Assembly (NCBI GenBank): GCA_002320665.1
Contig: DCKO01000026.1
Span: 1 to 39,730, forward strand
Direction of reading: 5' to 3'
Source: Micavibrio sp. UBA1672
GTDB lineage: Bacteria; Pseudomonadota; Alphaproteobacteria; Micavibrionales; Micavibrionaceae
Length of the DNA: 39,730 nucleotides
Position 1 is the first letter of the stretch. Each line of letters opens with the position of its first letter. Position numbers and translations under genes: made by a program. Shown piece after piece: positions 8,244 to 16,915 of the stretch. The notes under the pieces are model-generated. The model was not told the origin of the DNA. It worked only from the letters and a program-made list of their open reading frames with translations, and made no database searches.

Positions 8244-9708
8244 TCTAACGCACCTAACAATTAAAGACGCCCTTAAAGGTCTTAAAAGCAAAGATTTCAC
8301 ATCTGCAGAGCTTACGCAGGCGCATATTGATGCTATGGGCGCTGCAAAGGATTTGAATGCCTATATCACCGAGACACCAGATCTTGCGCTAGAGCAAGCC
8401 AAAGCGTCTGATGAACGCCGTGCCAAAGGTGAGGCAGGTGCGCTGGATGGTATTCCACTTGCGATTAAGGATTTATTCTGCACAAAAAACGTTCAAACAA
8501 CGGCAGCCAGCAATATTTTAGAGGGGTTTAAGCCGCAATATGAATCCACTGTATCAAGTAAGCTATTTGATGCTGGTGCTGTGATGTTGGGTAAAGCGAA
8601 TTTGGATGAGTTTGCTATGGGCTCATCTAACACGACAAGCTTTTATGGTAATGTGATCAACCCATGGAAAAGCCAAAATAGCAATAAAGACTTAACGCCG
8701 GGTGGGTCTTCTGGAGGATCTGCGGCTAGTGTTGCCGCCTATATTGCTATGGGCGCCACGGGTACAGATACAGGCGGTTCAATCCGTCAACCTGCTGCAT
8801 TTTGTGGAATTTCAGGTATAAAGCCAACTTATGGGCGTTGCTCTCGTTGGGGAGTTGTGGCCTTCGCATCCTCTTTGGATCAAGCTGGTACATTTGCAAG
8901 AACAGTTGAAGATAACGCCCTACTCTTGCGCACTATGTCTGGTCATGACCCGAAGGATAGCACTTCTGCAAAAAAGGATGTGCCTGATTTTGTTGCTGCT
9001 TTGAATGGAGATATCAAGGGACTGAAAGTAGGTATTCCGAAAGAATACCGCGTTGATGGCATGCCTGAAGAAATTTCTAAACTTTGGGGACAAGGCATTG
9101 AATGGCTAAAATCCGCAGGCGCAGAGATTGTAGATATTAGCTTGCCGCATACGCATTATGCTCTGCCAACATATTATATTATCGCCCCTGCCGAGGCTTC
9201 CTCAAATCTGGCGCGCTATGATGGCGTGAGATACGGGCAGCGCGCTGATGAAAAAGACTTGATTGATATGTATGAGCTAACCCGCGCTCAAGGTTTTGGC
9301 GATGAGGTTAAGCGCCGCATCATGATTGGAACTTACGTGCTCTCGGCTGGATATTATGACGCATATTACATTAAAGCTCAGAAAGTGCGCCGTTTGATTT
9401 CTGAAGATTTTAAAAAGGCCTATGAGAAATGTGATGTTCTTCTAACGCCAACAGCGCCTTCTGCAGCTTTTGCCATCGGTGAGAATGAAGATGACCCGAT
9501 CAAGATGTATCTGAATGATGTATTTACTGTGCCGGCATCTTTGGCTGGATTGCCCGGCATGTCCGTTCCTGCCGGCACTGACAAAGATGGCCTGCCCCTT
9601 GGCTTGCAGATTATTGGTCGTCCTTGGGATGAAGAAACTGTTTTGAAAGTTGCACAAAAAATAGAAAATCTGGCACAATTCAAACTATGGTCGCCCCAGA
9701 GCAAATAG
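8236..9708 (+). CDS. gatA: Asp-tRNA(Asn)/Glu-tRNA(Gln) amidotransferase subunit A
   Basis: GatA (490 aa), the glutaminase subunit that releases ammonia from glutamine for transamidation of Glu-tRNA(Gln) and/or Asp-tRNA(Asn). It is an amidase-signature enzyme with a complete Ser-cisSer-Lys triad: Lys78 in GIPLAIKDLF, Ser158 in TPGGSSGGSAAS and nucleophile Ser182 in GTDTGGSIRQPA. Length is normal. GGGAGG lies 5 bases before ATG 8236. In most alphaproteobacteria gatA leads directly to gatB; here one extra exported protein gene lies between them on the same strand. Confidence 0.97.
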   Translation: MSNLTHLTIKDALKGLKSKDFTSAELTQAHIDAMGAAKDLNAYITETPDLALEQAKASDERRAKGEAGALDGIPLAIKDLFCTKNVQTTAASNILEGFKPQYESTVSSKLFDAGAVMLGKANLDEFAMGSSNTTSFYGNVINPWKSQNSNKDLTPGGSSGGSAASVAAYIAMGATGTDTGGSIRQPAAFCGISGIKPTYGRCSRWGVVAFASSLDQAGTFARTVEDNALLLRTMSGHDPKDSTSAKKDVPDFVAALNGDIKGLKVGIPKEYRVDGMPEEISKLWGQGIEWLKSAGAEIVDISLPHTHYALPTYYIIAPAEASSNLARYDGVRYGQRADEKDLIDMYELTRAQGFGDEVKRRIMIGTYVLSAGYYDAYYIKAQKVRRLISEDFKKAYEKCDVLLTPTAPSAAFAIGENEDDPIKMYLNDVFTVPASLAGLPGMSVPAGTDKDGLPLGLQIIGRPWDEETVLKVAQKIENLAQFKLWSPQSK

Positions 9709-9739
9709 GATTAGGGCACATAGGAAAGGTGTTCATCAT

Positions 9740-10396
9740 ATGAAATTTTTTATTAAAGTTATTTTCTTGGGTTTGCTTATAGGATTTAGTTTTCAGTCTT
9801 ATGCTGCCTATGCGCAAGACTCCGCGCAGGATATTGTGCCTCTTGATGAAATGCTCAATCCAGACATGCTGGAGAAAAAAGAGAAACCAAAAGTTCCTAC
9901 GACAGCAGCTGACTATGGTAACTTTTACTTTGAGCAATGTATTAACGAAGATGACCCTATATTTACCCCCAGTGAAAAAGAAATATTGTGCGGTTGTACT
10001 GCAGCTAAAATGACAGAGTTGTTGCCAGTATCTGATTTTAGAATACTTAATCAGGATTCAAAAGCCGGACGTACTGTAAGACAAAATGTTTTACTTTATG
10101 CATATGCCCCCTGCATGCCTTATGTTATTCAGGAATATGCTCGTAAAGACTGTCTCAGATCAGAACAAACACAAAATATAGGTGCCGGACGAGAAAGTAT
10201 TTGTCGATGTGTAGGCCAGCGCGTGGATAAAGAAGTCGCGATGACAGCTATAGATCTGATAGAAATATTTAATATGGAGCACCCCGAAAAAATAGATTTT
10301 TTAAAATACTATTTTATGGGACCGCTTTATGAATCCACAAGATGGTCGAATACCAAGCAGTGTATTTATGAGCAAAGTTACAGTCGGCATAATTAA
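9740..10396 (+). CDS. Exported cysteine-rich protein with duplicated C-x16-C-x-C module
   Basis: A 218-aa protein of no family I recognise. Residues 1-25 are a standard signal peptide (basic start, hydrophobic core IFLGLLIGFSF, then AYAQD), so cleavage after AYA and a periplasmic location are likely. The mature part has eight cysteines in two equivalent sets: one Cys, exactly 16 residues, C-G-C, then a single Cys; and again one Cys, exactly 16 residues, C-R-C, then a single Cys. This points to an internal duplication with two disulfide-bonded or metal-binding modules. AGGAAAGG precedes ATG 9740. It sits between gatA and gatB with gaps of 31 and 26 bases, so it is probably co-transcribed with them. 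Confidence 0.75.
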   Translation: MKFFIKVIFLGLLIGFSFQSYAAYAQDSAQDIVPLDEMLNPDMLEKKEKPKVPTTAADYGNFYFEQCINEDDPIFTPSEKEILCGCTAAKMTELLPVSDFRILNQDSKAGRTVRQNVLLYAYAPCMPYVIQEYARKDCLRSEQTQNIGAGRESICRCVGQRVDKEVAMTAIDLIEIFNMEHPEKIDFLKYYFMGPLYESTRWSNTKQCIYEQSYSRHN

Positions 10397-10422
10397 ATTA
10401 TATTTAGCTACAGGAGAAATTA

Positions 10423-11874
10423 ATGCCCCAGATGATTAAAGGTGAAACAGGTGAATGGGAAATTGTGATTGGCATGGAAATCCATGCGCAAGTTATTGCC
10501 AATTCCAAGCTGTTTTCAGGTGCCGCTACGGAATTTGGTGCGGAACCTAACTCTCAGGTCTCTCTTGTAGATGCAGCCATGCCCGGAATGCTTCCTGTTT
10601 TGAATAAAAAATGTGTTGAACAAGCCGTGCGTACAGGATTAGGGCTAAATTCAAAGATTAACACACGCTCAGTCTTTGCGCGCAAAAACTACTTCTACCC
10701 TGATCTACCACAAGGTTATCAGATTTCTCAGTTTGAGGATCCAATCGTTGGAGAAGGAAAAATTGAAATCGACCTCCCCGGTGGTAGCGTGAAAGAAATC
10801 GGGATTACACGCCTGCATCTGGAGCAAGATGCTGGAAAATCCATTCATGATCAAAGCCCTGATAAATCCTTTGTAGATCTTAACCGCTCAGGCTGTGCTC
10901 TTATGGAGATTGTTTCTGAACCCGATATCAGAGGCCCAGAAGAAGCAACTGCTTATCTTTCCAAAATCCGTATGATCGTTCGCTATCTTGGTACATGTGA
11001 CGGCAATATGGATGAAGGATCGATGCGTGCGGATGTGAATATATCAGTGCGCAAGCCGGGGGATGAATATGGCACACGCGCAGAAGTAAAAAATGTGAAC
11101 TCGTTGAAGGCTGTGCAGCAAGCCATAGAATATGAGGCGCGCCGTCAAGTGGAAATTCTGGAAGATGGCGGTAGCGTTGATCAGGAAACAAGGCTTTGGG
11201 ACCCAAATAAGATGGAAACCCGCTCTATGCGCTCCAAGGAAGAAGCGCATGATTACCGCTACTTTCCTGATCCGGACCTTTTGCCTCTGGAATTTTCTAG
11301 TGAATGGGTTGAGGAGATTAAGCAGACTTTGCCGGAATTGCCGGATGAGAAGAAGCACCGCTTTATGGGTAATTATGGACTCAGCCCCTATGATGCCAGC
11401 GTGCTGATTGCCGAGCGCGCTCGCGCAGATTATTTTGAAACAGTTGCCAAAGAAGGCGGCGATGCCAAGCTCTCTGCAAACTGGGTGATTAACGAGCTTC
11501 TTGGGATTTTGAATAAAAATGAAAAGACACTAGCAGAATCCCCTATTTCAGCTCAACAACTTGGCAGCCTTATTAAACTGATCGTTGATAATACGATTTC
11601 AGGAAAAATTGCCAAAGATGTTTTTGCAGAGATGTTTGAAAGTGGCAAGGATGCCGATGCAATCGTAGAGGAAAAAGGACTTAAACAGGTCACAGATACT
11701 GGTGCGATTGAAGCCATTATTGATGAAGTGATCGCAGAGAATTCTGGTCAAGTTGAAGCCTATCGCGGCGGCAAAGACAAGCTTTTTGGCTTCTTTGTTG
11801 GTCAGGTTATGAAAAAATCTCAGGGTAAGGCTAATCCTGCTATGGTCAATGAGCTTTTGAAGAAGAAGCTATAA
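10423..11874 (+). CDS. gatB: Asp-tRNA(Asn)/Glu-tRNA(Gln) amidotransferase subunit B
   Basis: GatB (483 aa), which binds mischarged tRNA, activates the glutamyl/aspartyl side chain with ATP and receives ammonia from GatA. It opens with EWEIVIGMEIHAQV, followed by ARKNYFYPDLPQGYQISQ, the catalytic cradle and HLEQDAGKSIHD. The C-terminal GatB/YqeY helical domain that binds tRNA covers about residues 330-483 and ends in the expected G-x-x-x-G-F-F-V-G-Q-V-M-K. CAGGAGA lies upstream of ATG 10423. The stop codon is only 4 bases from the stop of the convergent MBL gene. Confidence 0.97.
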   Translation: MPQMIKGETGEWEIVIGMEIHAQVIANSKLFSGAATEFGAEPNSQVSLVDAAMPGMLPVLNKKCVEQAVRTGLGLNSKINTRSVFARKNYFYPDLPQGYQISQFEDPIVGEGKIEIDLPGGSVKEIGITRLHLEQDAGKSIHDQSPDKSFVDLNRSGCALMEIVSEPDIRGPEEATAYLSKIRMIVRYLGTCDGNMDEGSMRADVNISVRKPGDEYGTRAEVKNVNSLKAVQQAIEYEARRQVEILEDGGSVDQETRLWDPNKMETRSMRSKEEAHDYRYFPDPDLLPLEFSSEWVEEIKQTLPELPDEKKHRFMGNYGLSPYDASVLIAERARADYFETVAKEGGDAKLSANWVINELLGILNKNEKTLAESPISAQQLGSLIKLIVDNTISGKIAKDVFAEMFESGKDADAIVEEKGLKQVTDTGAIEAIIDEVIAENSGQVEAYRGGKDKLFGFFVGQVMKKSQGKANPAMVNELLKKKL

Positions 11875-11878
11875 AGCT

Positions 11879-12679
11879 CTAAACCACAAAACTAAGTCCA
11901 TCATAGGCTGGATAAAACCCTTGCGGTAGTTCCTCTTGCAAAGTTCTGTAATCCATTTGCGGGCTAAGACAGGAAACATAAACCTGCTCTGCCTGTACAA
12001 TCTCATTATAGCGATAAAGGCTTTCCAGATCGGCATGGACAGCATTATTCGGGTTTTTATAGGCTGCGCCATCGACAATCCAGATTTTCGAACCCTTGAT
12101 TGTTTCTAGCGCTTCATCGCTAAGCTCTTTCATATCCAGTGAGTATGAAATATCCCCGAAGCGATACCCCACAGCCATACACGTACCATGATCCATTTCA
12201 TATGGAATAAACTCGATATCCCCTAGTCTGTTAACGTGATGATAATTTTGGGGCTGAAAAGCGTGGCCTTTTAGAATTGGTGGATAAAACTCGGCATTAT
12301 TGCCGCCTGTAAAGAGATAATGGAAACGTTTCTCTAGCTCTGACAGGCTTTCCCGCGAGGTGAGAATATTAATCTCTTCTCGTCCACCGCGAAAATATAA
12401 TGGGCGCAGATCATCTATACCATTAATATGATCACTATGATGATGTGTATAAAGCACATAATCCAGCCCTGTAATATTATGCGCATTCATTTGATCTTGG
12501 AAATTCGGGCCCGTATCAATGATGATCGTTGTGCTTTTAGATTGCACCGCTAAAGAACATCTCGTGCGCCTGTTTTTTGGTTCATTTGGATCACAATTAC
12601 CCCAGTAATTTCCAACCGATGGCACACCGGAGGAATTTCCGCACCCTAATATCGTAATTTTTAGGGGTGTGTTACTCAT
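11879..12679 (-). CDS. MBL-fold metallohydrolase (PhnP-like)
   Basis: A 266-aa metallo-beta-lactamase-fold hydrolase of the PhnP-like group commonly found after tatD in alphaproteobacteria. It starts with ILGCGNSSGVPSVGN and the WGNCDP-x-x-PKNRRTRCS motif, has the metal motif THHHSDHINGIDDLR and a further histidine in EMDHGT, and ends with the typical MDYRTL...YPAYDGL. Two places where I expect histidines, HPTHAH and LTHM-x-H, read NPNNAVH and VSCLSPQ, so the second metal site may be altered. Its ATG overlaps the tatD stop (ATGA). The substrate is unknown; phosphodiesterase activity is the family expectation. Confidence 0.85.
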   Translation of the reverse strand: MSNTPLKITILGCGNSSGVPSVGNYWGNCDPNEPKNRRTRCSLAVQSKSTTIIIDTGPNFQDQMNAHNITGLDYVLYTHHHSDHINGIDDLRPLYFRGGREEINILTSRESLSELEKRFHYLFTGGNNAEFYPPILKGHAFQPQNYHHVNRLGDIEFIPYEMDHGTCMAVGYRFGDISYSLDMKELSDEALETIKGSKIWIVDGAAYKNPNNAVHADLESLYRYNEIVQAEQVYVSCLSPQMDYRTLQEELPQGFYPAYDGLSFVV

Positions 12680-13473
12680 GCTGATTTTGCCTTGTTAAAC
12701 AAACGATAAAAATTCTCTGTCGTTATCTTTGCAAATTCTTCTACTGAGAGGCCATAAAAATCTGCCAAAAACTCTCCTGTTTTAGCCACATAAGCTGGCT
12801 CATTGGTTTTCCCACGATACGGCACAGGTGCAAGATATGGCGCATCAGTTTCAACTAAAACCTTATCCAAAGGTACGTTTCTAGCCGTTTCCCTTAGCTC
12901 ACCTGATTTCTTGAAAGTTACAATACCGGAAAACGAGATATAAAACCCCAGTTCCAATGCTTCTTCAGCCAGAATTTTCTTCGAGCTAAAACAATGCATA
13001 ACCCCTCGAAGTTTGCCACCTGCACTTTCTTCTTTCATGAGTTGCGCTGTATCTTCCTCAGCATCACGAGAATGTACAACCAGAGGCAAATCAATTTTGA
13101 CACAAGCGCGCATATGTTTTCTGAATGAGGTGATTTGATCTTCTCTGGGAGAATTATCATAGTAATAATCAAGACCGCTCTCGCCGATGGCAATAATCTT
13201 TGGATCAGCCTTAGCTGCCGCCACAATATCATCAACCGTAAATGCCTTTTCAGCATCTAGTCCGGCATCATGAGGGTGCGTTCCGATACTATACCAGACA
13301 TTATCATTGGCTTTTGCAATTGATGCCAACTCGTCCATTTCCTTGGACATACGACAACAAATCGTGAGTAGGCCATCAACACCGCCCTTTTTTGAAGCTG
13401 TGATTATCTCATCAGGTTTTCCCTTTTCCCTGATATTCGGGTGGTTGAGATGACAATGTGAATCGATCCACAT
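12676..13473 (-). CDS. tatD: TatD-family metal-dependent DNase
   Basis: A 265-aa TatD-type amidohydrolase-fold nuclease (TIM barrel), linked in other bacteria to DNA degradation/repair and RNA quality control. Metal-site motifs are intact: DSHCHLNH near the N-terminus, IGESGLDYYYD, VHSRDAE, MHCFS and ETDAPYLAPVPYRG. Length is standard. It starts 2 bases from the metG stop and its own stop overlaps the MBL start, so it is part of the same operon. Confidence 0.95.
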   Translation of the reverse strand: MWIDSHCHLNHPNIREKGKPDEIITASKKGGVDGLLTICCRMSKEMDELASIAKANDNVWYSIGTHPHDAGLDAEKAFTVDDIVAAAKADPKIIAIGESGLDYYYDNSPREDQITSFRKHMRACVKIDLPLVVHSRDAEEDTAQLMKEESAGGKLRGVMHCFSSKKILAEEALELGFYISFSGIVTFKKSGELRETARNVPLDKVLVETDAPYLAPVPYRGKTNEPAYVAKTGEFLADFYGLSVEEFAKITTENFYRLFNKAKSA

Positions 13474-13475
13474 GA

Positions 13476-15050
13476 TTAGTCCTCAATGCGCGGGAAGACA
13501 CCCTCGGGTTTATCGATAGATGTTCCGCCCAGTAATGCGTAGTTTTCCGAGATGTGATAGAATTGACGTTCTTTTGCACCTACACCTAACTGATCAAGTA
13601 TTTTCCCAGCCGCTTCGGGTGTTGTGTGCTGCACAGATATCGCAATACAGCGGATAATTTCTGCCAAGACATAAAGCACAGCTTTCATGCGCTCGGGGTC
13701 TTCTTTTTTGAGCTTCCAAGGCGCTTGGCGATCAATATAAGTATCGCATTCGGAAATAACTTCCCAAATAAAGGAAAGAATTTTGTGAAAGCATAAGCGC
13801 TTCGCATGATCGCGCATCTCGTCGCTAATGAGCTTTGTATAAGCATCATTCAGCAATGCCTTATCTTCATCCGTTAGGCCACTGCTTTCAGGGATTTTTG
13901 CATCGCAATTCTTATAGATCATGGATAAGGTTCTTTGTGCCAAGTTCCCTAAGCCATTAGCCAGATCAGCATTGATACGCTGAACAGCTTGCTCATGAGA
14001 GAAATTTCCATCATTACCATGCGAAACCTCACGCATCAGGAAATAGCGCGTAGGATCAAGGCCGTAATTTTCAATCAAATCATCCGGTGAAAGTACATTA
14101 CCAACTGATTTGGACATTTTTGTGCCATCAACATTGATAAAGCCATGGGCAAAAATATGTTTTGGCAATGGTAAGTCAGCTGCCATCAAAAAGGCGGGCC
14201 AGTAAATTGCATGAAAACGTGTAATATCCTTCCCAATCACATGATAATCAGCCGGCCAGAATTTCTTGAACTTATCTGCGGTCTCATCAGGATAGCCCAA
14301 GGCCGTCATATAATTGGTTAACGCATCCAGCCAAACATACATCACATGATCTTCGTCATTGGGCACAGGAATACCCCATTGCAAACGGCTCTTATGGCGA
14401 GATACGGATAAATCTTTTAGCCCACCATCTTGCCCGACGAAGCTGATAACTTCATTAGCGCGGGCATGCGGCATAATAAAATCCTGCCGATCTTTATAGA
14501 GTTTCAATAGATCATCTGTATATTTAGATAACTTAAAGAAATAGCTCGGCTCTTCCACCCATTTAACTTCTGTGCCAAGTGGCGTGAGCTTTGTCCCTGT
14601 TTTAGGGTCAGTATTAAGCTCATCTTCTGTGAAATAAGCTTCCTCACGCACAGAATACCAGCCAGCATAATTATCAAGGTAGATATCGCCCTTATCCCAT
14701 AATTTCTGCCAAATGCCTTGCGCGGCCTTGTAATGGCGCTTTTGTGTGGTACGGATAAAATCATCATTGGACATATCAAGCTTTGATGTTAGCTCTTGAA
14801 ATACTGCTGCATTTTTATCGGCAAAGTCCTTGGCGCTCATGCCTTCTTTTTCAGCCGTTTGTGCAATCTTTTCACCATGCTCGTCTGTGCCCGTCAGAAA
14901 CATCACATCATAGCCATCCAGCCTTTTGAACCGCGCCAGAACATCTGTTAAAATGGATTCATAAGCATGCCCCAGATGCGGCACACCGTTTACATATGAA
15001 ATGGCGGTTGTAATATAAAAGGGTGTTTTGCGGTCCAGATTACTATCCAA
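13476..15050 (-). CDS. metG: Methionyl-tRNA synthetase
   Basis: Class I methionyl-tRNA synthetase (524 aa), the short form without a C-terminal dimerisation domain. Visible signatures are YVNGVPHLGHAYESI (HIGH motif as HLGH), TGTDEHGEKI, and GTKMSKSVGNV (KMSKS). The anticodon-binding helical domain follows, including the region with Trp and Asn recognition residues. No Cys-x-x-Cys zinc knuckle is visible in the connective domain. The start is TTG 15050: there is no ATG anywhere near the N-terminus, and AAGGAG lies about 9 bases upstream. Gene order holB-metG-tatD is the usual alphaproteobacterial one. Confidence 0.97.
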   Translation of the reverse strand: MDSNLDRKTPFYITTAISYVNGVPHLGHAYESILTDVLARFKRLDGYDVMFLTGTDEHGEKIAQTAEKEGMSAKDFADKNAAVFQELTSKLDMSNDDFIRTTQKRHYKAAQGIWQKLWDKGDIYLDNYAGWYSVREEAYFTEDELNTDPKTGTKLTPLGTEVKWVEEPSYFFKLSKYTDDLLKLYKDRQDFIMPHARANEVISFVGQDGGLKDLSVSRHKSRLQWGIPVPNDEDHVMYVWLDALTNYMTALGYPDETADKFKKFWPADYHVIGKDITRFHAIYWPAFLMAADLPLPKHIFAHGFINVDGTKMSKSVGNVLSPDDLIENYGLDPTRYFLMREVSHGNDGNFSHEQAVQRINADLANGLGNLAQRTLSMIYKNCDAKIPESSGLTDEDKALLNDAYTKLISDEMRDHAKRLCFHKILSFIWEVISECDTYIDRQAPWKLKKEDPERMKAVLYVLAEIIRCIAISVQHTTPEAAGKILDQLGVGAKERQFYHISENYALLGGTSIDKPEGVFPRIED

Positions 15051-15089
15051 AGCTTTACTCTCCTTGACGCTGCATAATTAGAAGACAGG

Positions 15090-16250
15090 CTAATCACTTA
15101 GCACATGAAATGCCCTGCGTACAGCATCGCGCTTATCTAAATTGGAAAAATCTACGCTTTGGAAATGCCCTTTTAGGTTTTGAGAAATTTTAAGAAGTTT
15201 TTCCAGAGAATAAGAAGAAAGCATAGAGGCCACAGCATCATGCTGAATGGCGCTAATAATGCTGTTGTCACCACGCGCTTTGGCCGAGACCATAAGGCGA
15301 AACATCCATTGCAAAATCTCAGAAAACAAATAATAGGATTTTTCCTGCCCTTTGGCTGATAGAGACTGAGAAAACTTATGGAGCTGTGTTTTATTTGTAT
15401 TTTCCAGATGCGTCAATATTTCCGAGAGCATCTCAAGACCACCATCGCCACAAAAAGACAGAGCTTTACCTATACTGCCCGAGGCAAAAAGCAGCAAACG
15501 TTGCTGTTCTTTTTCTGTAAAGCTATGCTCTTCTTTTCTAAGCAACTCCAATAGGATTTCATTACTCAATGGCATAAATTTAAACAAGCGCACACGTGAT
15601 CTTATTGTCGGGATTAGCATGCCGCTGCGATGTGCTACAAGGATCATGAGCACTTTTTCTGGTGGCTCTTCCAAGATTTTCAAAATGGCGTTTTGTGCAC
15701 TACGCGTCATCATATCGGCATCTTCTATAATGACTATCCGGTAACCACCTTCCGAGGCTGTCTTACGCAAAAACTTTTCAATCGTGCGTACTTCTTCGAC
15801 TTTTAATGCATTGCCAGCAGAGCCTGCACTTTCATTTTTATTGATATGTAATAAATCAGCGTGACCACCCGAAGCTATACGAGAAAAAACCGGATCATCC
15901 TTTGGCACATCCATAGTCTGAATATCCGGCACGATGTCATCAGAGGCAAATAAAGCATCTTGCGTCGAATTAGAGTCTTTACTGTGTTTCAAAAGAAAAC
16001 GCGCCAGCCGGAAAGCAAAGGTGGTCTTACCAATCCCTTGCGCCCCTGAGAAAACGACGGCATGTGGCATTTTGTCTTTTTTATATAAATCAAGAAACTG
16101 CTTTTCTATGACCTCGTGCCCAAGGCACAAATCAGAGAGTAAGGGCAAGGATAAAGACTCTCCAGCTGCAGCATAGGATACAGCTCCACCAAAGTCATCT
16201 TCCGGTGGCTCATCATCATAGATAATGTCCTCGTCACCAAATAAATCCAT
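15090..16250 (-). CDS. holB: DNA polymerase III subunit delta'
   Basis: A 386-aa clamp-loader subunit of the AAA+ family. Residues 50-250 carry the P-loop-like SGAQGIGKTTFAFRLARFLL, a VEEVRTIEKFLRKTA segment, the Walker B-equivalent IIEDADMMTRSAQNAILKIL and EEPPEK. The sensor motif reads TIRSRVRLFKF instead of the usual S-R-C. The four zinc cysteines of the E. coli homologue are missing between the P-loop and Walker B, as is common in this lineage. It lies 9 bases after the tmk stop, matching the tmk-holB pairing found widely. Confidence 0.92.
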   Translation of the reverse strand: MDLFGDEDIIYDDEPPEDDFGGAVSYAAAGESLSLPLLSDLCLGHEVIEKQFLDLYKKDKMPHAVVFSGAQGIGKTTFAFRLARFLLKHSKDSNSTQDALFASDDIVPDIQTMDVPKDDPVFSRIASGGHADLLHINKNESAGSAGNALKVEEVRTIEKFLRKTASEGGYRIVIIEDADMMTRSAQNAILKILEEPPEKVLMILVAHRSGMLIPTIRSRVRLFKFMPLSNEILLELLRKEEHSFTEKEQQRLLLFASGSIGKALSFCGDGGLEMLSEILTHLENTNKTQLHKFSQSLSAKGQEKSYYLFSEILQWMFRLMVSAKARGDNSIISAIQHDAVASMLSSYSLEKLLKISQNLKGHFQSVDFSNLDKRDAVRRAFHVLSD

Positions 16251-16260
16251 ATTTGTGCCT

Positions 16261-16911
16261 TTATTTGTCTTTTAATACGCCAAGTGCGATCGTCATAATC
16301 TCTGCTGAGATTGCTTCGCTTTCCTTACTCGCATCTATAATTTTTACACGATCGGGCTCTTTTCCGGCAATATCCAGAAATCCCGCGCGCAATTTTTCAT
16401 GGAATTCTTTTTCCATGCGCTCATATCTGTCTTCGGTTTTCTCATATCCTAGTTGCGATGATAGACGCTTATTAGAACGCTCCAGCCCTTTTTCGACATC
16501 CATATCCAGCAGAAATGTTAAATCTGGTTTAAACCCGTCAATCGAGACGTCTTCAATCTGTTTTATTTTATCAAGATCCAGCCCCTTACCATAGCCTTGA
16601 TAGGCCATAGTAGAATCCGTAAAACGGTCACTAATGACAATACTGCCCTCTTTCAAGGCAGGCTTGATCACTTTTTCAATATGCATGGAGCGCGCCGCAA
16701 AAAACATCAAAGTTTCTGACATTGAATTCCAGTTAAAGGAATCACGCTGTACGAGAAGTTGCCTGATTTTTTCACTTTCCGGTGTGCCGCCCGGTTCACG
16801 GGTTGTCACGACATAGTGCCCTCGCTCAGATAAGGCACGCGCCAAACGATTAACCTGCGTGGTTTTTCCGGTACCTTCACCGCCTTCAAATGTAATGAAT
16901 AAACCAGTAAT
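16261..16911 (-). CDS. tmk: Thymidylate kinase, apparent ATT start codon
   Basis: dTMP kinase (216 aa), which makes dTDP for DNA synthesis. The N-terminal P-loop FITFEGGEGTGKTTQ is essential and lies upstream of the first TTG in frame (16845), so the gene must start earlier. No ATG, GTG or TTG exists in frame between the P-loop and the dacC end. ATT at 16911-16909 gives M-T-G-L-F-I-T-F, the normal family length, and follows GGAGGG (16924-16919) at 7 bases. That Shine-Dalgarno lies in the last codons of dacC, whose TAG ends 4 bases before the ATT, suggesting reinitiation. Other motifs are TREPGGTPESEKIR (DRX-like substrate loop), ISDRFTDSTMAYQGYG and the C-terminal Arg-rich lid. The function is firm; the start codon is inferred. 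Confidence 0.93.
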   Translation of the reverse strand: MTGLFITFEGGEGTGKTTQVNRLARALSERGHYVVTTREPGGTPESEKIRQLLVQRDSFNWNSMSETLMFFAARSMHIEKVIKPALKEGSIVISDRFTDSTMAYQGYGKGLDLDKIKQIEDVSIDGFKPDLTFLLDMDVEKGLERSNKRLSSQLGYEKTEDRYERMEKEFHEKLRAGFLDIAGKEPDRVKIIDASKESEAISAEIMTIALGVLKDK

Positions 16912-16915
16912 AACT

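Noticed and set aside
16261..16845. tmk starting at TTG 16845
   Set aside because: This would drop the P-loop FITFEGGEGTGKTT, needed for kinase activity; the frame continues upstream to a well-placed ATT.
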